Of a DNA stretch of 64,000 nucleotides, positions 36,947 to 48,725 are shown in pieces. This DNA is from Leuctra nigra (lineage: Eukaryota > Arthropoda > Insecta > Plecoptera > Leuctridae), in NCBI GenBank assembly GCA_934045905.1, contig OW203765.1, forward strand, positions 25,757,151-25,821,150, given 5' to 3'. A model generated the notes under the pieces. The model searched no databases, was not told where the DNA came from, and was given only the letters and a program-made list of their open reading frames with translations. Position numbers and translations under genes: made by a program. Numbering within the stretch: the stretch's first letter is position 1; each line of letters starts with the position of its first letter.

Positions 36947-37771
36947 ATTCATACCAGGGACCCGAACCGGAACCGGAACCGGAACCTAGAACCGGTATGA
37001 ACCTTTATCATTTTGGAACCAGAACCGGAACCAGAACCGGAACCGGAATACTTGTTTCCCCAAGAACCGGAACCGGAACCCGAACCTTTATAATCAATAA
37101 GGTTCTTAAAGGTTCTTTAAGGTTCCTTCTTTTAATAAAAGAAACATGTACGATTTAATTTTTTGACACTTGGATATTAATATTATGATATTTTCCAAAA
37201 ATATTATTTCCAAAGTTGCAAAAAGTTTTAATTTTTGATAAAATTTCTATTACCTAGTATTTTTTGTAGATTTTTTTTAATTCTTGAAAATCCTTCATTT
37301 TCAAATGATGCTCGAGTTTTCAATTTTTGAATCTGACTACTGCGATGAGAACTGCATTGCTGACAATTATGAAGCTCTGGCAAAATGAATGTTTACGCCG
37401 TCTTATGGAGAAAATTGCCGCCATTGTCTCTTCTGCCTCTGAGATTTAGTCTGCGCACCAACCTGTGACTTCTGTACGCATATTACAGACACTACACCAG
37501 TCCTTCATTCATAGGACAAAATCAAAATCCAATAATTCCAATTAATATGACATAATACTAAAGCTGAAGTGTTATAATCTAGTTTGATTTAAAATTTGAG
37601 AACCGGAACCGGAACCCGGAACCTTTATGCAGGAACCGGAACCGGAACCGAACCTTTAAGATTATTTGTTTAAGAACCGGAACCGAAACCCGAACCTTTA
37701 TAAAGTAAAATTGTGGACCGGAACCGGAACCGGAACCTTTATTAATAAAGGTTCGGGTCCCTGATTCATAC
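36947..37771. mobile_element. hAT-like non-autonomous element with GGAACC-repeat arms
   Basis: The 8-bp direct repeat ATTCATAC (36947-36954 and 37764-37771) flanks an 809-bp element (36955-37763). Its 14-bp terminal inverted repeats are CAGGGACCCGAACC. An 8-bp duplication and CAGGG ends are typical of hAT transposons. Each arm continues as an array of GGAACC-type hexamers (to about 37085 and from about 37600), pairing over long distance. No transposase is present. It lies downstream of the stop codon of gene D, in what should be its 3' untranslated region. Confidence 0.88.
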
Positions 37772-37836
37772 ACTGTATAGCGTATTAAAACATGGTGATT
37801 CAAAAGTCAAGCTGCTTCCAGATGCAATCCTGATCC

Positions 37837-38566
37837 TTAGTTTCCAGGGAAAGGAACAGGACATGCCCCGAGACTGTAGATCCAAGAAGCTGAAATGAAT
37901 CAAACAGAATCGATTTACGGCGTATTATTTATAACAATTAAATCCATATAGTTCAAGTATTTCATAATGCCACTTCCCGTATACAAAATTTAAATCGTTT
38001 AAATCATTGGAGAAATTCACTGGAGAAATTCATTTGGACGCATTTTGATCAAAAATGACGAAAGTTGATTGATGTTCACTAAGAGGCAGATCAGAGAAGA
38101 TGAAAGGAAAAAGGGTGCGAAAAGGTCAATATCGTAATTCATAAAAATCGTTCAAAAAAACTTTATACTTACAACCACCCTGTGCGCAAATGGATGTCGT
38201 CAGTTCACAGTAAGATAACACAGAAGCAATAGTTATTAGTACCAGGTGCCAACAGAAGACATCTGGTTTCCAGGTATCACTACCTCTTTAAGTGCAAATA
38301 ATAATTTCTATAGGAACGCTGGCTCTATACGATATAGTTTTGCTCTGCTTTCAGACAAAGTGACTGTACTAAAAAGAGTATTAAAAAACTGTTATTTTAC
38401 CCTTATAAAAGTAAGTATTGCTTTATATATGGCATTTCCTATTTTTCTTAATTCTTTATTTAACACGTAAGCTATATAAATCAATTTAAATGCTAAATAA
38501 AACCTTGTTATGTTTTGATAAAAACTTAGTGAACTTACCAAGACCAATGACAACGAAGGCTTTCAT
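37837..38566 (-). pseudogene. Kazal-like secreted protein gene D, probably a pseudogene
   Basis: Exon 1 (38566-38539) encodes MKAFVVIGL and ends with a GTAAGT donor in phase 1, as in the paralogues. Exon 3 (37889-37837) follows a good acceptor and encodes SWIYSLGACPVPFPGN with the final cysteine. The middle exon is damaged. From the equivalent acceptor (38368) to the donor after 38173 it is 196 nt instead of 201, and its frame meets TAG at 38325-38327. The frame that carries the family cysteines (FCWHLVLITIASVLSYCELT) meets TAA at 38288-38290. A later acceptor at about 38296 could skip the stop but would remove the first two cysteines and most of the signal peptide. I therefore call it decayed, with a small chance of an altered but working structure. 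Confidence 0.65.
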
Positions 38567-38639
38567 GTTGATTTGCAGAATTTTAGTTGATTTCCTGAGT
38601 ACTGGGCTCGTTTTGACACTTTACAGCGTATCAAGCAAA

Positions 38640-38660
38640 CTTAAACCTAATTACTATCAG
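38640..38660 (-). promoter_or_regulatory. Promoter-like block of gene D (GATA motif + degenerate TATA)
   Basis: On the minus strand CTGATAGTAATTAGGTTTAAG lies about 74 nt above the start codon, aligning with GATAA...TATAAAT in genes A and B. Confidence 0.4.
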
Positions 38661-38719
38661 TGGACGAGGCCATACTTCCAGTACATCGGCGGCCTCGGCC
38701 TATATCGTCATGTATAAAT

Positions 38720-39282
38720 TTAGTAAATTTTCAAAAGCTTGGAATAGGTAAGGTATACTCGTGATTATAGTAATCACTTGCTAAATATAATAAAACTAGC
38801 ATAATTTAAAATTGTGACTGTAAGTTACCGTAAGAGATAACGTGCCTTTAAATTCAAGCAGCCAAGTTGGAAGAAAAAAATGCCACTTTAAAATTGTATA
38901 ATGCAAAAATGTGAAAATTTAGTTTTAGAGTATTGATGAAACGTTCAAATTTGAAATGCTTTTTCAAAACGGTTATTACGTACCTCAACATCCAATCACC
39001 AGATATATATTTTACTTTTAGATGCATTTTGACATATAGAAACGATAATAGGTTGGTTATGTTCTTGATCGATTTATATACAATTTTGTATTGTATGATA
39101 ACATGTTGAACTGATGAGAAGATTTTTTTAAGTAACCAATAAGAGGAATTAGTTGAAAATGTGTGAAACGTAATTAAATATTCGTCTCTGTGACCTACGC
39201 AAAATTTCAAGTTCATCTGACAAATTTTCGAACAATCGCCAGATTTTCTTTAGATTTCGTTCTTCACCTCAGTAGGTGAAGA
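38720..39282. other. Intergenic region upstream of gene D
   Basis: AT-rich; no exon or repeat was recognised before the minisatellite. Confidence 0.4.
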
Positions 39283-39897
39283 CCTTCTCCTCAGTCTCCT
39301 CAGTCATCAGAAGGTCTTCACATAGTCTCCTCAGTCATCAGAAGATCTTCACATAGTCTCCTCAGTCTCCTCAGTCATCAAAAGATCTTCACATAGTCTC
39401 CTCAGTCTCCTCAGTCATCAGAAGATCTTCACATAGTCTCCTCAGTCTCCTCAGTCATCAGAAGATCTTCACATAGTCTCCTCAGTCTCCTCAGTCATCA
39501 GAAGGTCTTCGCATAGTCTCCTCAGTCTCCTCAGTCATCAGAAGATCTTCACATAGTCTCCTCAGTCTCCTCAGTCATCAGAAGATCTTCACATAGTCTC
39601 CTCAGTCTCCTCAGTCATCAGAAGATCTTCACATAGTCTCCTCAGTCTCCTCAGTCATCAGAAGATCTTCACATAGTCTCCTCAGTCTCCTCAGTCATCA
39701 GAAGATCTTCACATAGTCTCCTCAGTCTCCTCAGTCTTCAGAAGATCTTCACATAGTCTCCTCAGTCTCCTCAGTCATCAGAAGATCTTCACATAGTCTC
39801 CTCAGTCTCCTCAGTCATCAGAAGGTCTTCACATAGTCTCCTCAGTCTCCTCAGTCATCAGAAGGTCTTCACATAGTCTCCTCAGTCTCCTCAGTCA
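39283..39897 (+). repeat. 40-bp minisatellite, about 15 copies
   Basis: The unit has two CTCAGTCTCC words, CAGTCATCA, and the palindrome GAAGATCTTC (sometimes GAAGGTCTTC), then ACATAGTCTC. Most units are identical; an early unit is 30 bp because one CTCAGTCTCC is missing. It lies between gene D and gene C. Confidence 0.95.
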
Positions 39898-40156
39898 GCT
39901 CTAGATCGAAGAAACGGTGCGACCTGTAGATATCGCGTAAGAGACAGGCAAATAAACATACCAAAATAAACAAGGTCATGATCACCATGTTGATAAGGGA
40001 AACTGGTTAACAACTTCTGAATATTACTGTACAGCATTTACAAACGCAACTGTCAGTGATACAAAATATCTTTCATCCACATGTGTAAAATTTGATGTAT
40101 GGAATTGGTTCAATATGAATTTATTAAAAGTCTACAAGATAATTATTGTTCATATA

Positions 40157-40162
40157 TTTATT
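40157..40162 (-). terminator. Polyadenylation signal AATAAA of gene C
   Basis: AATAAA on the minus strand, 133 nt beyond the stop codon of gene C. Confidence 0.5.
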
Positions 40163-40294
40163 TTATGATTGATGTGCTACAAATTCAGTATCATCACAGT
40201 ATTCAATGCATACACAGTGCATAAAAACAATCGCCAAGTGCATTTAAATCGCATTCGAACTTTTGCCACTCTCCAGTTTATGGATTTTGTATCA

Positions 40295-43247
40295 TTATTT
40301 TCCTGGAGGACATGGCCCAACAATGTAGTTCCAAGAATCTGAAATATAAAAAAGTGTAGTCGATTGTAAGGAAATAGAGTAATTAGAACTATAATAGGTA
40401 CTGAATATTTCTACTATAAATTCTTTGTCACTCCTGTGTGTGCATAAGTTTTCTTACATTTGTACAGTTATGTACAAACACTTCTTATTATATTTCTAAT
40501 AATTGGGTTAGTTCTCCAAGCTTTAAAATAACATATTATTGCAAAGCGAGGGCAAACTTTATTGACTCGATATCAACAATTGAACTTTAGCAAATATCTA
40601 ACTAATTGTAATCGTTGGCCATCATTAGAAGAAAAAATGCGGAAAGAATAAGTCGGAGGGATGTTATCTGGTACTGTGTCATGTAAATACAAAATAATAA
40701 CTGCATGCCTGCATCGAAGGGTCGAAAAAGGGATTTCATATTCCTGAACCACAGTCTTCAGGTCAAGTGTTCCTAGAGAAATCAAGTAATACATGATGTA
40801 GAGGCACTTGAAAATGGTGTTCACGAAATCGCGAAAATTTTAAAAGTATTTTTTTCCATCATTTCTGGTCATAGTTTTGCACTAATAACAAATATGCAAG
40901 AATTAAATCGCGAAATATCGAGATTTTTTTTCATTTTACCACTATTTGAAAAAATTGGCTTAAAACGCGAAATTGGCACCGACATCCAGAGGTTATAATA
41001 ATAAAAAAAATAAAAATTGAAAGAAAAACACAATTTTTTAAACTTATTTTAAATGAGTGGAGATTGTTTTGAGCTATGTCATTGTCCTGAGAGAATTGTA
41101 GAATTTAACCTACCCCCCCCCCCCCCCCACTACTAGCCCGCTTTTGGGACAAGAATGTCAGGGAGAAATTGGTATTGATTTTTAAAAATGTGATCTCAAT
41201 ACCTGGATTGAGAACATCTAGAACAGAGATATCCATTTTTAATATGATAACATCAATTGAAATAAGTGTCAATGATTGTTTTCATCAAAATTTGGGAGTA
41301 TGTGTAAATTTTAACAAAATAAAACGAAATTAACACCGAAATTTTACTTTATGCACAGCTTTTAAACCCAATATTAGCATCCAGTAATCACCGACATTCT
41401 GATTTTCAAAACACAATTTTCAAGTGCCTCTAAATAATTGATGATACGTACAACCCGTTGGGCAGAGTTTAGCCACCATGCTGCAATACGTGGAGAATGT
41501 GAATGAAGTGAGGATGGACATCAGAGGCGTCGTGTACGAAGTGACACACACGGGCCCGGCCACGATGTTAACACAGGGGGGAGTGCAAGTGACGGTACGA
41601 AGTTTGCCGATTACTTGGACAGCGTTGCCCTCATCAGCAACGACAGCCAGCACTAGAATCAAACAATACGAATACTTTTAATGTTTTGGAACTATTTATC
41701 GATAAATAGTTTGGATAGATACAATAATATTCTCTCTTTTGAACGATTCTCAAATAAATATAGTTCGTGAATCGTTCAAAAGAGAGATGTTGTAAGATAC
41801 GAATATACTAAGTTACGTTTTATTTTGTTTTGATATAGCGAGAGTCACCAACGTACTCTTACTGCATTTTCTCTGTACTTTTTTTGCTAAACCGTTCAAT
41901 TGATTGATCTGAAATGTTGTACACAAACTAATGTCATATTAGTTGTCTCGTGTAAAGTTTTTGAACAAGATTATCGTTCCTCGTTATTCAGATCGATTGG
42001 TTGAACGGTGTGTGGGCGTTGAAGGCAAAACAAAAATCAAAATATAGCAGATTAAGAGCAGATTAAATAATACTTAATTAAGAGTACCGTGGGGACACGC
42101 CGCTAGCGTCTTTCCATACCCTAATCGAGCCCAACTCATTGATTTGAATATTTGCATTTTACGCGCTTTTAACGCCGAATCTATTCAGGATAATCAAACA
42201 TTCTAACACTCTCATTCATAATGAAGCAGCTAAGTGAGGTGTCTCCGCAATATTGAAAGTCTTACTCGCGTAATTGTTGACCGTTTGAAAATAAAAACAA
42301 TGTTCGGAAAGTAGATTTTAACATTTTATAAGGATACAAATTTCTGGATAACAAAATTCTGACGCGAGACAAAAATGCATTTGATTATAAGCAAGGCGAA
42401 ACAAAATGAGCAGAACAGGTTGGGTTTAATCAATAATTATAATAATCATGAATATTAAATTATGACCAATATTTCAGGTCAACCCCATTGGCCTACGCAA
42501 AAGTACCATTCGATCATTTGGATTTCGCGAATGTTTAGACAGGTTTAGATCAGACTAGATTCTCTAATATTGTCAGCTAGGTTTATTGTATAGGTCCAAT
42601 ATACCAATTTAAGATGGTTGTTAATAAGTGTTTTTGTGTTACAAAACAGGTACCAGTTTTTTAGGTGCTTAGGTACTAAGGTACTAAGATACCTAAGGTA
42701 CTAAGAATATACAGTAGGAAGTCACTGAAGGACGACATAAAATAATTTGAATTGCTAGAAAATATTTTGTTCAGTTCTTTAGTCTTTAAAGAGTTGTATC
42801 ATACGTCAATGGTTGTATTGAGTTGGGCTCGATTAGGGTATGGAAAGACGCACTCCGCTACGCTCGTTTATATAAAAACAGAGCCAAGATATTTCTTAAA
42901 TCAAAAGAATTGTGTTTTGACACTGTGACACATGTCATGTGACAGATCAATAAATATGTTTTTGTAGATGCTTTGAAAGAGTTTAGAAAAATTAATTAGA
43001 AGGTTTAAAATTTACTCTATATCACTGTGTCGCATGACGTATCGGACGAAACATGTACAATGTCAATGGAGGAATATTTTCATTTGTTTTAATTTTTTTA
43101 TTTTGACAGCTGTGTGTTTACAAATGTATAAAAACTTATACGTCATTGAAGATGTGATAGTACTTATGGATTCATAAATAAGTCCTCAATATTAAAGCAA
43201 TCTCTTCTGAAATACTTACCAAGACAGAAGACAACGAAAGCTTTCAT
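40295..43247 (-). CDS. Kazal-like secreted cysteine-rich protein, gene C (90 aa)
   Basis: Exons on the minus strand: 43247-43220 (28 nt), 41652-41452 (201 nt), 40338-40295 (44 nt). They join in phase 1 into a 90-codon frame ending in TAA. Donors are GTAAGT and GTACGT; acceptors end TTCTAG and TTTCAG. Residues 1-19 are a signal peptide (MKAFVVFCLVLAVVADEGNA begins it), so the protein is secreted. The six cysteines, 32, 36, 45, 66, 73 and 86, are spaced 3-8-20-6-12. Arthropod Kazal domains use about 3-7-10-6-12, and GPVC before C3 and a Tyr just before C4 also fit that family. The C3-C4 loop is about 10 residues longer. The second residue after C2, normally the inhibitor P1 site, is Asn, so protease inhibition is uncertain. 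It is the most diverged of the intact copies. Confidence 0.85.
41106..41127. repeat. Poly-C tract in intron 2 of gene C
   Basis: A run of about 20 C with no other associated structure. Confidence 0.85.
41731..41787. repeat. 19-bp perfect inverted repeat, 19-bp loop, in intron 1 of gene C
   Basis: TCTCTCTTTTGAACGATTC and its exact reverse complement lie about 80 nt before exon 2. It could be a small MITE end pair or a hairpin in the pre-mRNA. Confidence 0.75.
42106..42851. mobile_element. Candidate element with 33-bp perfect terminal inverted repeats, intron 1 of gene C
   Basis: Arms 42106-42138 and 42819-42851 are exact reverse complements, containing CCATACCCTAATCGAGCCC. The 680-bp interior has no transposase. 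No target duplication was found, so it could be an old element. Confidence 0.6.
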
Positions 43248-43308
43248 GTTGACTTGTTGATTGTTGAAAAATTGTGTTGGCTTCAACCGTTTTCATTCGT
43301 CCACATAA

Positions 43309-43327
43309 ATTTAAACCAAACATTATC
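43309..43327 (-). promoter_or_regulatory. Promoter-like block of gene C (GATAA + TTTAAAT)
   Basis: On the minus strand CTGATAATGTTTGGTTTAAAT lies about 62 nt above the start codon, aligned with the block in genes A and B. Confidence 0.5.
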
Positions 43328-44529
43328 AGTTTATGTAAATAAAGTAACAGCTATCAAAAGGTTGAAAAATGCAAAGAACGCGTTTTTAGTTATCATTTCC
43401 ATGACAAAAACGAATAAAATAGTTGATAACAAATCTTTACGGTTGTGAATCATAATTGCGATAGAATAAGCTTTTTAAATAAAGCAGAAAGTTGCGAGAA
43501 CGCCACTGAAATGTTTGCCCTAAATTTTGAGCTTTTATCGATGAACATAATATGAAACCTGCACATTTTGTAATAATGTTTATTCCTGGATATTATATTA
43601 ATATTCATGGGGTGCCTCTACTCCAGTCACTTTAACTTTTGACCCCAAACTAATTATTTATACAAATGTTTTTTGACGATATTTTGTAGGTCTCCACATA
43701 ACTCATAAACGAAAGAATGAACGAAAGAATGAAAGAATACGAAACGAAAGAATGCACTAACATTCTAGTCAAATTAAAACGATTTAAAATAGCATTTCTA
43801 CGCCATCTCGCAACCTCTAATTTCCCAAAACAAGAAGGGCTTGCCACTTACTCCTTCTTTGTTGACGAGAATTTCTTTTATGGCGTGAAATTCTTGCCCC
43901 CCCCCCCCCCCTATCCTTAACTTCAATAACATTCCTACGCCACTGCCCAGATACATGATATTTAATATGAACGGTGACCCACCAAATACAAATTACAATT
44001 GTTAATCTTTCATAACCCGGACACCGGGCTGTAAAACATTCTTATAACTTCACATGAATTAACGAATTCAAAGTATGTAATATAATGTATGGGTAATTTA
44101 ATTTAAAATTAGAAAAGGAACATTGAAAAGTTTTGCGTTAATCTTTTGCATGTACCTATGAGAACAGTTTTCACGTTATCGCTCCAACCTTGGTTGTAAT
44201 TCTTTAGGTGTAATTTCTTCTTTTCAAGGCAGAAGAAACCATATAACCAGCACTTTTTAGAAATTTTGTAGAAATTGATTATGAAAGTTGGCAAAAGGGT
44301 TTTGGTCATTTACCAAGATGATGAAATTGCTGGCGTTGGAGAAGGTCAAAGAACAAATTCATTGCAAATCAAAAAAAAATTGTGTTTCATGCATTTTTAA
44401 TACGACATCTTGTTACATTTCTGCACTGTCTCGTAAGAAGTGACTTCAGTGCATACAAATCATCACACGATCATGCACAGTGCAATAGTGCAATAGTGCA
44501 TTTAATGTCAAGATGTTCTGTTATGCTTA
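43328..44529. other. Intergenic region between genes B and C
   Basis: It holds a poly-C run (43897-43911). From about 43970 on it matches 55640 and following, the start of the duplicated unit, including CAAATACAA...CTAATCTTTCATAAC. No other gene was seen. Confidence 0.5.
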
Positions 44530-47500
44530 TTATCCATTTTTCTTTACACGAGAACATGCACCAGCGGTGAACGTCCACGACACTGAAATACAGAAATAAT
44601 TTAAATAGCGTTGGGTATTGATTGAAAATTAGGATTAGATATAAAACTATAGGCATTAGTACCAAATATCAACTCATAATAATTTATGTTTCACTTCATA
44701 CACAAAATGTAAGATTATATTAGTTTAATGTAAGTCTATAAATAATGTCCGGTCGAACAGGGGCTTGAACCCAGGATCGCTCAATCGCCGGACGAGAACT
44801 CTACCAACTGAGCTACCCGGCCTGACTGACGGTTAGAGATCTCCTAGGAGAATGGAATGAAGGTAGAATGCTCATCTACGAACTGTCATACTGGTGATGA
44901 TACTGTCACCATGTCTCACTGCACAAGCGTGCACTACCATTATTTTAACATTAGATGAGAAACAATTTTTAAATGCAAATTCATTATTAATCTATGTAAT
45001 CAATGATGACACAAAGGGTTCAAGTAAACTAAGTATAGTGTATCCCTAAGTCATCAGATGTTGGTAGAAAGTCAAAATATTGAAAAAAGTTATAACGCTT
45101 ACCAAGGTTCGCTTCATTGCAAACTGTTATCATCAAGCCACAGTAATCGGTATAAGTCAGATTCGGGGCAGAACTGTAGACCGTTGTCTTGTATGTTTTA
45201 AGACACATCTGACCCCAGCCTGGGGGAGTGCAACATGGGATGGTGCACTGATTCTTATCGTATGTATATATTATCTGCCCATGAGCAGTTCCAATAGCGA
45301 GCACTGGAATCAAACAAGACACGTAGTTAGGTGACGTCCATTCTTAGTCTTGTGACATTTGGAGCACAAAATTAAAATAACTTCGCTTTTGTTATTTGCT
45401 TTATTTGAATGAAATATATATATATTGAAATTGATAAAAATGCAATATTATCTTAATACCATAACTTAAATGAAATTATATTTTATTAAAGTTATGGCAT
45501 CCTGTCATATTATGACAGGATTCAATTGAAAATAGATGATGAATGTTTTCTTAGTCTTGTGACAAAAACGCCGCCATTTCAGCAAAAGAATGACAAAACC
45601 AAGGTGTTAACAACCTAACAATTTAGGGTCCACCATTTTTTTTTTTTTAAATTACATTATTTTTATTTTTGTCAATTATTTGTTTTTTTAATATTTTTTT
45701 GTTATTTTTTTGTTTTCTATTTTAATTTTAATTTTTTGTTTATTTTTATATTTTTAAATTATTTTTTGTTCCTTCAAATATTTTAACTTGATTTTTTTTA
45801 TTTTTTATTATATTTCAGATTTAGATTTTTTTATGATTTTGATTTAATTTTTTAATTTTTGTTTATTTTATTAAAGTGTACATTGATTCTTTTCGTTGTT
45901 CACCCCTCGGACAAAACTCATATGTTTCCTCTCCTGATCCATGATTCAGCTTAATGTTATCTCACTTGATTCTAGAAACTCTTCTGAATTCAATGGTACA
46001 TTCAAAAATACTCTACGACAAATAGTTTAGATTTTGTTCAAAATGTAAATCATTTGAAGGGAAAACAAATCTTAGCCTTGTGACCGTAGTCTTGTGACTA
46101 GCAAATTCACAACGTTAAAATATTTTTCACAGTACCAAGACAAAATATATTTGATGTGAAGAATGCCAGAAGTATCTGAAAGCTATTACATCATCTAGTG
46201 GAGCGGTCGCTCCACCCAGCCAAGTCGTACTATACACTCACACTCACTCAACATACCGTAAATGCATAATAAACTGAGGAGCAGACCAAACACTTTTACT
46301 GTAAGCAACAACATGGCATTTTCGGCCTACTGGATCTCAAAATTGGGAAATCTCACATTGTTGCGAAATAACTTAATTTCGAGCTAGGGCCCACCTGACA
46401 ACATATACCAAATTTGGGAACAATACGTTATGCCGTTTGGGTGCTAGAGGGCCGTGAAAACAGTGAAATTACACCCCTTTTAAAAGCTATCTGATGATGA
46501 TGATTCAGATATCAGGAAACGTTGCTATCACCGCCACAGCCTAAACGGCTGAACCGATCGATATGAAAATTTTACCACATGTGCACTTTTGGCGTCTGAT
46601 GATACCTTTGTTCTTATAAATTTTTTGTGCCGCCATTTTTAAACCGGAAGTGACGTCATATATCAAAAACGGCTGGACCGATTAGAACGAAATTAGCGCC
46701 ATTCGATTTAGAAGGTCATCTTTAAGGAATACCAATAGTGAAAGAAGAAATGTTCTATAACCTAAACCGGAAATGACGTCATAAAAATGACAAATCTGAC
46801 TAAAATCATCTCTTATATCAATAACTACATATTCAGAAGGCTTATAATGTTACATAACATTTATAGATACAAATTGTAGGTGGCAGTGATGTCAACCGCC
46901 ATTTTGAAAACCGGAAGTGATGCCGTAACTCGAGAACGGCTGGACCGATTGGAACGAAACTTTTGCTATACTTTGTAACATATCATTTATAGCATTAACA
47001 CAGTAACAAGCACAACTTTTCTTAGCAACCAAATCACAAAATCTTATTTTTTAAAAGAATTATAATCTTTGGTGCCACAATATGTTACAAGTTGTAATAA
47101 TAAACTGAAAAAAGGAGTGATATCCCCATAAAAAACACTCCGTGTAAAAATACCAGCCAAGTCTCTTCAATTAAAAAAAAATAGAAGAAATCTAAAAATT
47201 CAGCACTGAAAAGTAGTGATATCAAAAAATTGGCCAAGTCAAAACTTTTCAAAAAATACTTGGCGCATCGTTTTTTTTAGGACATGTGTAGATGAGTACA
47301 TTTCATTTCCTGCCTACTTCTATACTATTTATATGCACGAGGCGCCAAGTATTTTTTGAAAAGTTTTGACTTGGCCAATTTTTTGATATCACTACTTTTC
47401 AGTGCTGAATTTTTAGATTTCTTCTATTTTTTTTTAATTAAAGAGACTTGGCTGGTATTTTTACACGGAGTGTTTTTTATGGGGATTAAAATAATACAGA

Positions 47501-47693
47501 AATATAAAAAATGAAATAAAATAAGATTATTTTAATATGAAGACTTAAATTATTTAACATTATTATTACCGTCATAAATACTTCTAAAAGCTCATTCAAA
47601 CCAATACGATATGAAACATCTATCTCATTTTCTCCTTAAATGCCGGAATCTTGTAAACTTACCAAGAAGACAGCAGACGACGAAGACCTTCAT
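44530..47693 (-). CDS. Kazal-like secreted cysteine-rich protein, gene B (94 aa)
   Basis: Exons on the minus strand: 47693-47663 (31 nt), 45303-45103 (201 nt), 44582-44530 (53 nt), all joined in phase 1, giving 94 codons to TAA. Donors are GTAAGT and GTAAGC; acceptors are TTCCAG and TTTCAG. The signal peptide is MKVFVVCCLLVLAIGTAHG. The mature part has cysteines 30, 34, 35, 44, 65, 72, 87. Omitting Cys34, the spacing is 4-8-20-6-14, the same framework as gene C, with LTYTDYC at the fourth cysteine as in Kazal domains. Seven mature cysteines leave one unpaired, so a dimer is possible. It differs from gene A mainly in the tail after the last cysteine (SRVKKNG against SGVNGSG). Intron 1 carries the palindrome element 46195-47484 and intron 2 a tRNA-like repeat. 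Confidence 0.88.
44757..44826 (-). repeat. tRNA-like sequence in intron 2 of gene B
   Basis: On the minus strand GGTAGCTCAGTTGGTAGAG (D-arm, A-box) and CTGGGTTCAAGCCC (T-arm, B-box) are recognisable. The anticodon arm is not convincing, so I take it as a tRNA-derived SINE or tRNA relic. It is duplicated with its gene at 56453-56523. Confidence 0.6.
45640..45880. repeat. T-rich low-complexity stretch in intron 1 of gene B
   Basis: Long runs of T with ATTTTT words, matched by a similar stretch at 57830-58060 in gene A. Confidence 0.8.
46195..47484 (+). mobile_element. Terminal-palindrome foldback element, copy 2
   Basis: It starts CTAGTGGAGCGG, like 773-2137, and ends with 147-bp inverted arms (47124-47270 and 47338-47484). 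In the duplicated unit of gene A the same host sequence, CTATTACATCAT (58344-58355), runs on without it, so it inserted after the duplication. There is no coding capacity. Confidence 0.8.
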
Positions 47694-47765
47694 TTTGACT
47701 TGTAGATTTCAAGTTGATTTCTTGAAGGGTGTGTTGGTTTTGAAATTCTATATTCGTCGACGGCA

Positions 47766-47785
47766 ATTTATACCAAAATGTTATC
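47766..47785 (-). promoter_or_regulatory. Promoter of gene B: TATAAAT with upstream GATAA
   Basis: The TATAAAT (47772-47766) lies 73-79 nt above the start codon, with GATAA (47785-47781) about 9 nt further upstream. The block is identical in gene A. Confidence 0.6.
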
Positions 47786-48725
47786 ACTCAATGTGATTAT
47801 TGTGAATATGAAAAGCAGTTGCCATACTAATTACTGCTGCTCAAAAATTATCACTTCCGCGATTATAAAAGTAGTAAAAAAAATAATCTAAACCCTACCT
47901 TGGGGCTGTAAATCATCGTTATAGTGTTTGCTGGCATAAAGATAAACAAAATAATTAGGTACCAGTGCTGAGCTTTTGTTTTCGAGTATCCTGCACATTA
48001 CGGCTATTCTAGTGGTACCACGTGACTAAACATATAAAACACGAAATTGGCCAAACTATTGCACATTAGAGGAAGATAATGTATTTTCCTCATTCTATAA
48101 GTGATTCACACTTGACATTTTTCGCCTCCAAAATTTTGGCCCGAAATGTTTTGACGAAATATTGATTTTGCTTTTAAAAAAATCTCAGAGACCGTAATTT
48201 TCATTATACAGACTTGCTAGTGGGCTCGTTGTCTTCGTTATGAAAATGCGAAGAGGCCAATAAGATTATTTTGGTTAATAACTTGTTTTTTAGCCTGGTC
48301 ACAGGCACCAATGAATTGACGAAATTTGCGGTATACCGAATTTATTTTAGAAAAATTGCAATAAAAATTCCGTAAAAGGACTTGAGTAGGTATACTTACC
48401 AGGTATATATATTAACATTATTCATGCCAAGTTTCAGCTTTCTATGTTCAACGGTTATTTAGTTTAGACTTTTTCTGTGAATCGTCTTTGACCCGTTTGG
48501 ATCGTCCCGGATATTTTGTGATTTTCCAAAATGGGTTGATTTCGCTAAATATCGATCTCAGCTGACATCTACTTACATTTGCCCTGAAATTAAAATCTCA
48601 TACCTCTCCTAGAATCCTCTTACCTCGTCATAGATTATTTTATTTTAGTATTGATACTGATATTGAAAAATCATCTACATCCATACGAAGATTTTCGACG
48701 AAGAAAACAAAATGCCAGCTATATA
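47786..48725. other. Region upstream of gene B
   Basis: Up to about 48010 it matches 58640-58860 of the other unit. From 48610 to 48720 it matches the flanks of the Helitron-like insertion at 58874 and is its uninterrupted version. No exon was seen. Confidence 0.5.

Noticed and set aside
39283..39897. CRISPR-like array
   Set aside because: There are no unique spacers; the 40-bp unit repeats head to tail, and the genome is eukaryotic.
44310..44340. Splice-donor-like CTTGGTAAATG near 44320 as an additional exon of the family
   Set aside because: The matching site in the gene A unit (about 56020) lacks the donor and the adjacent frame has no family features.
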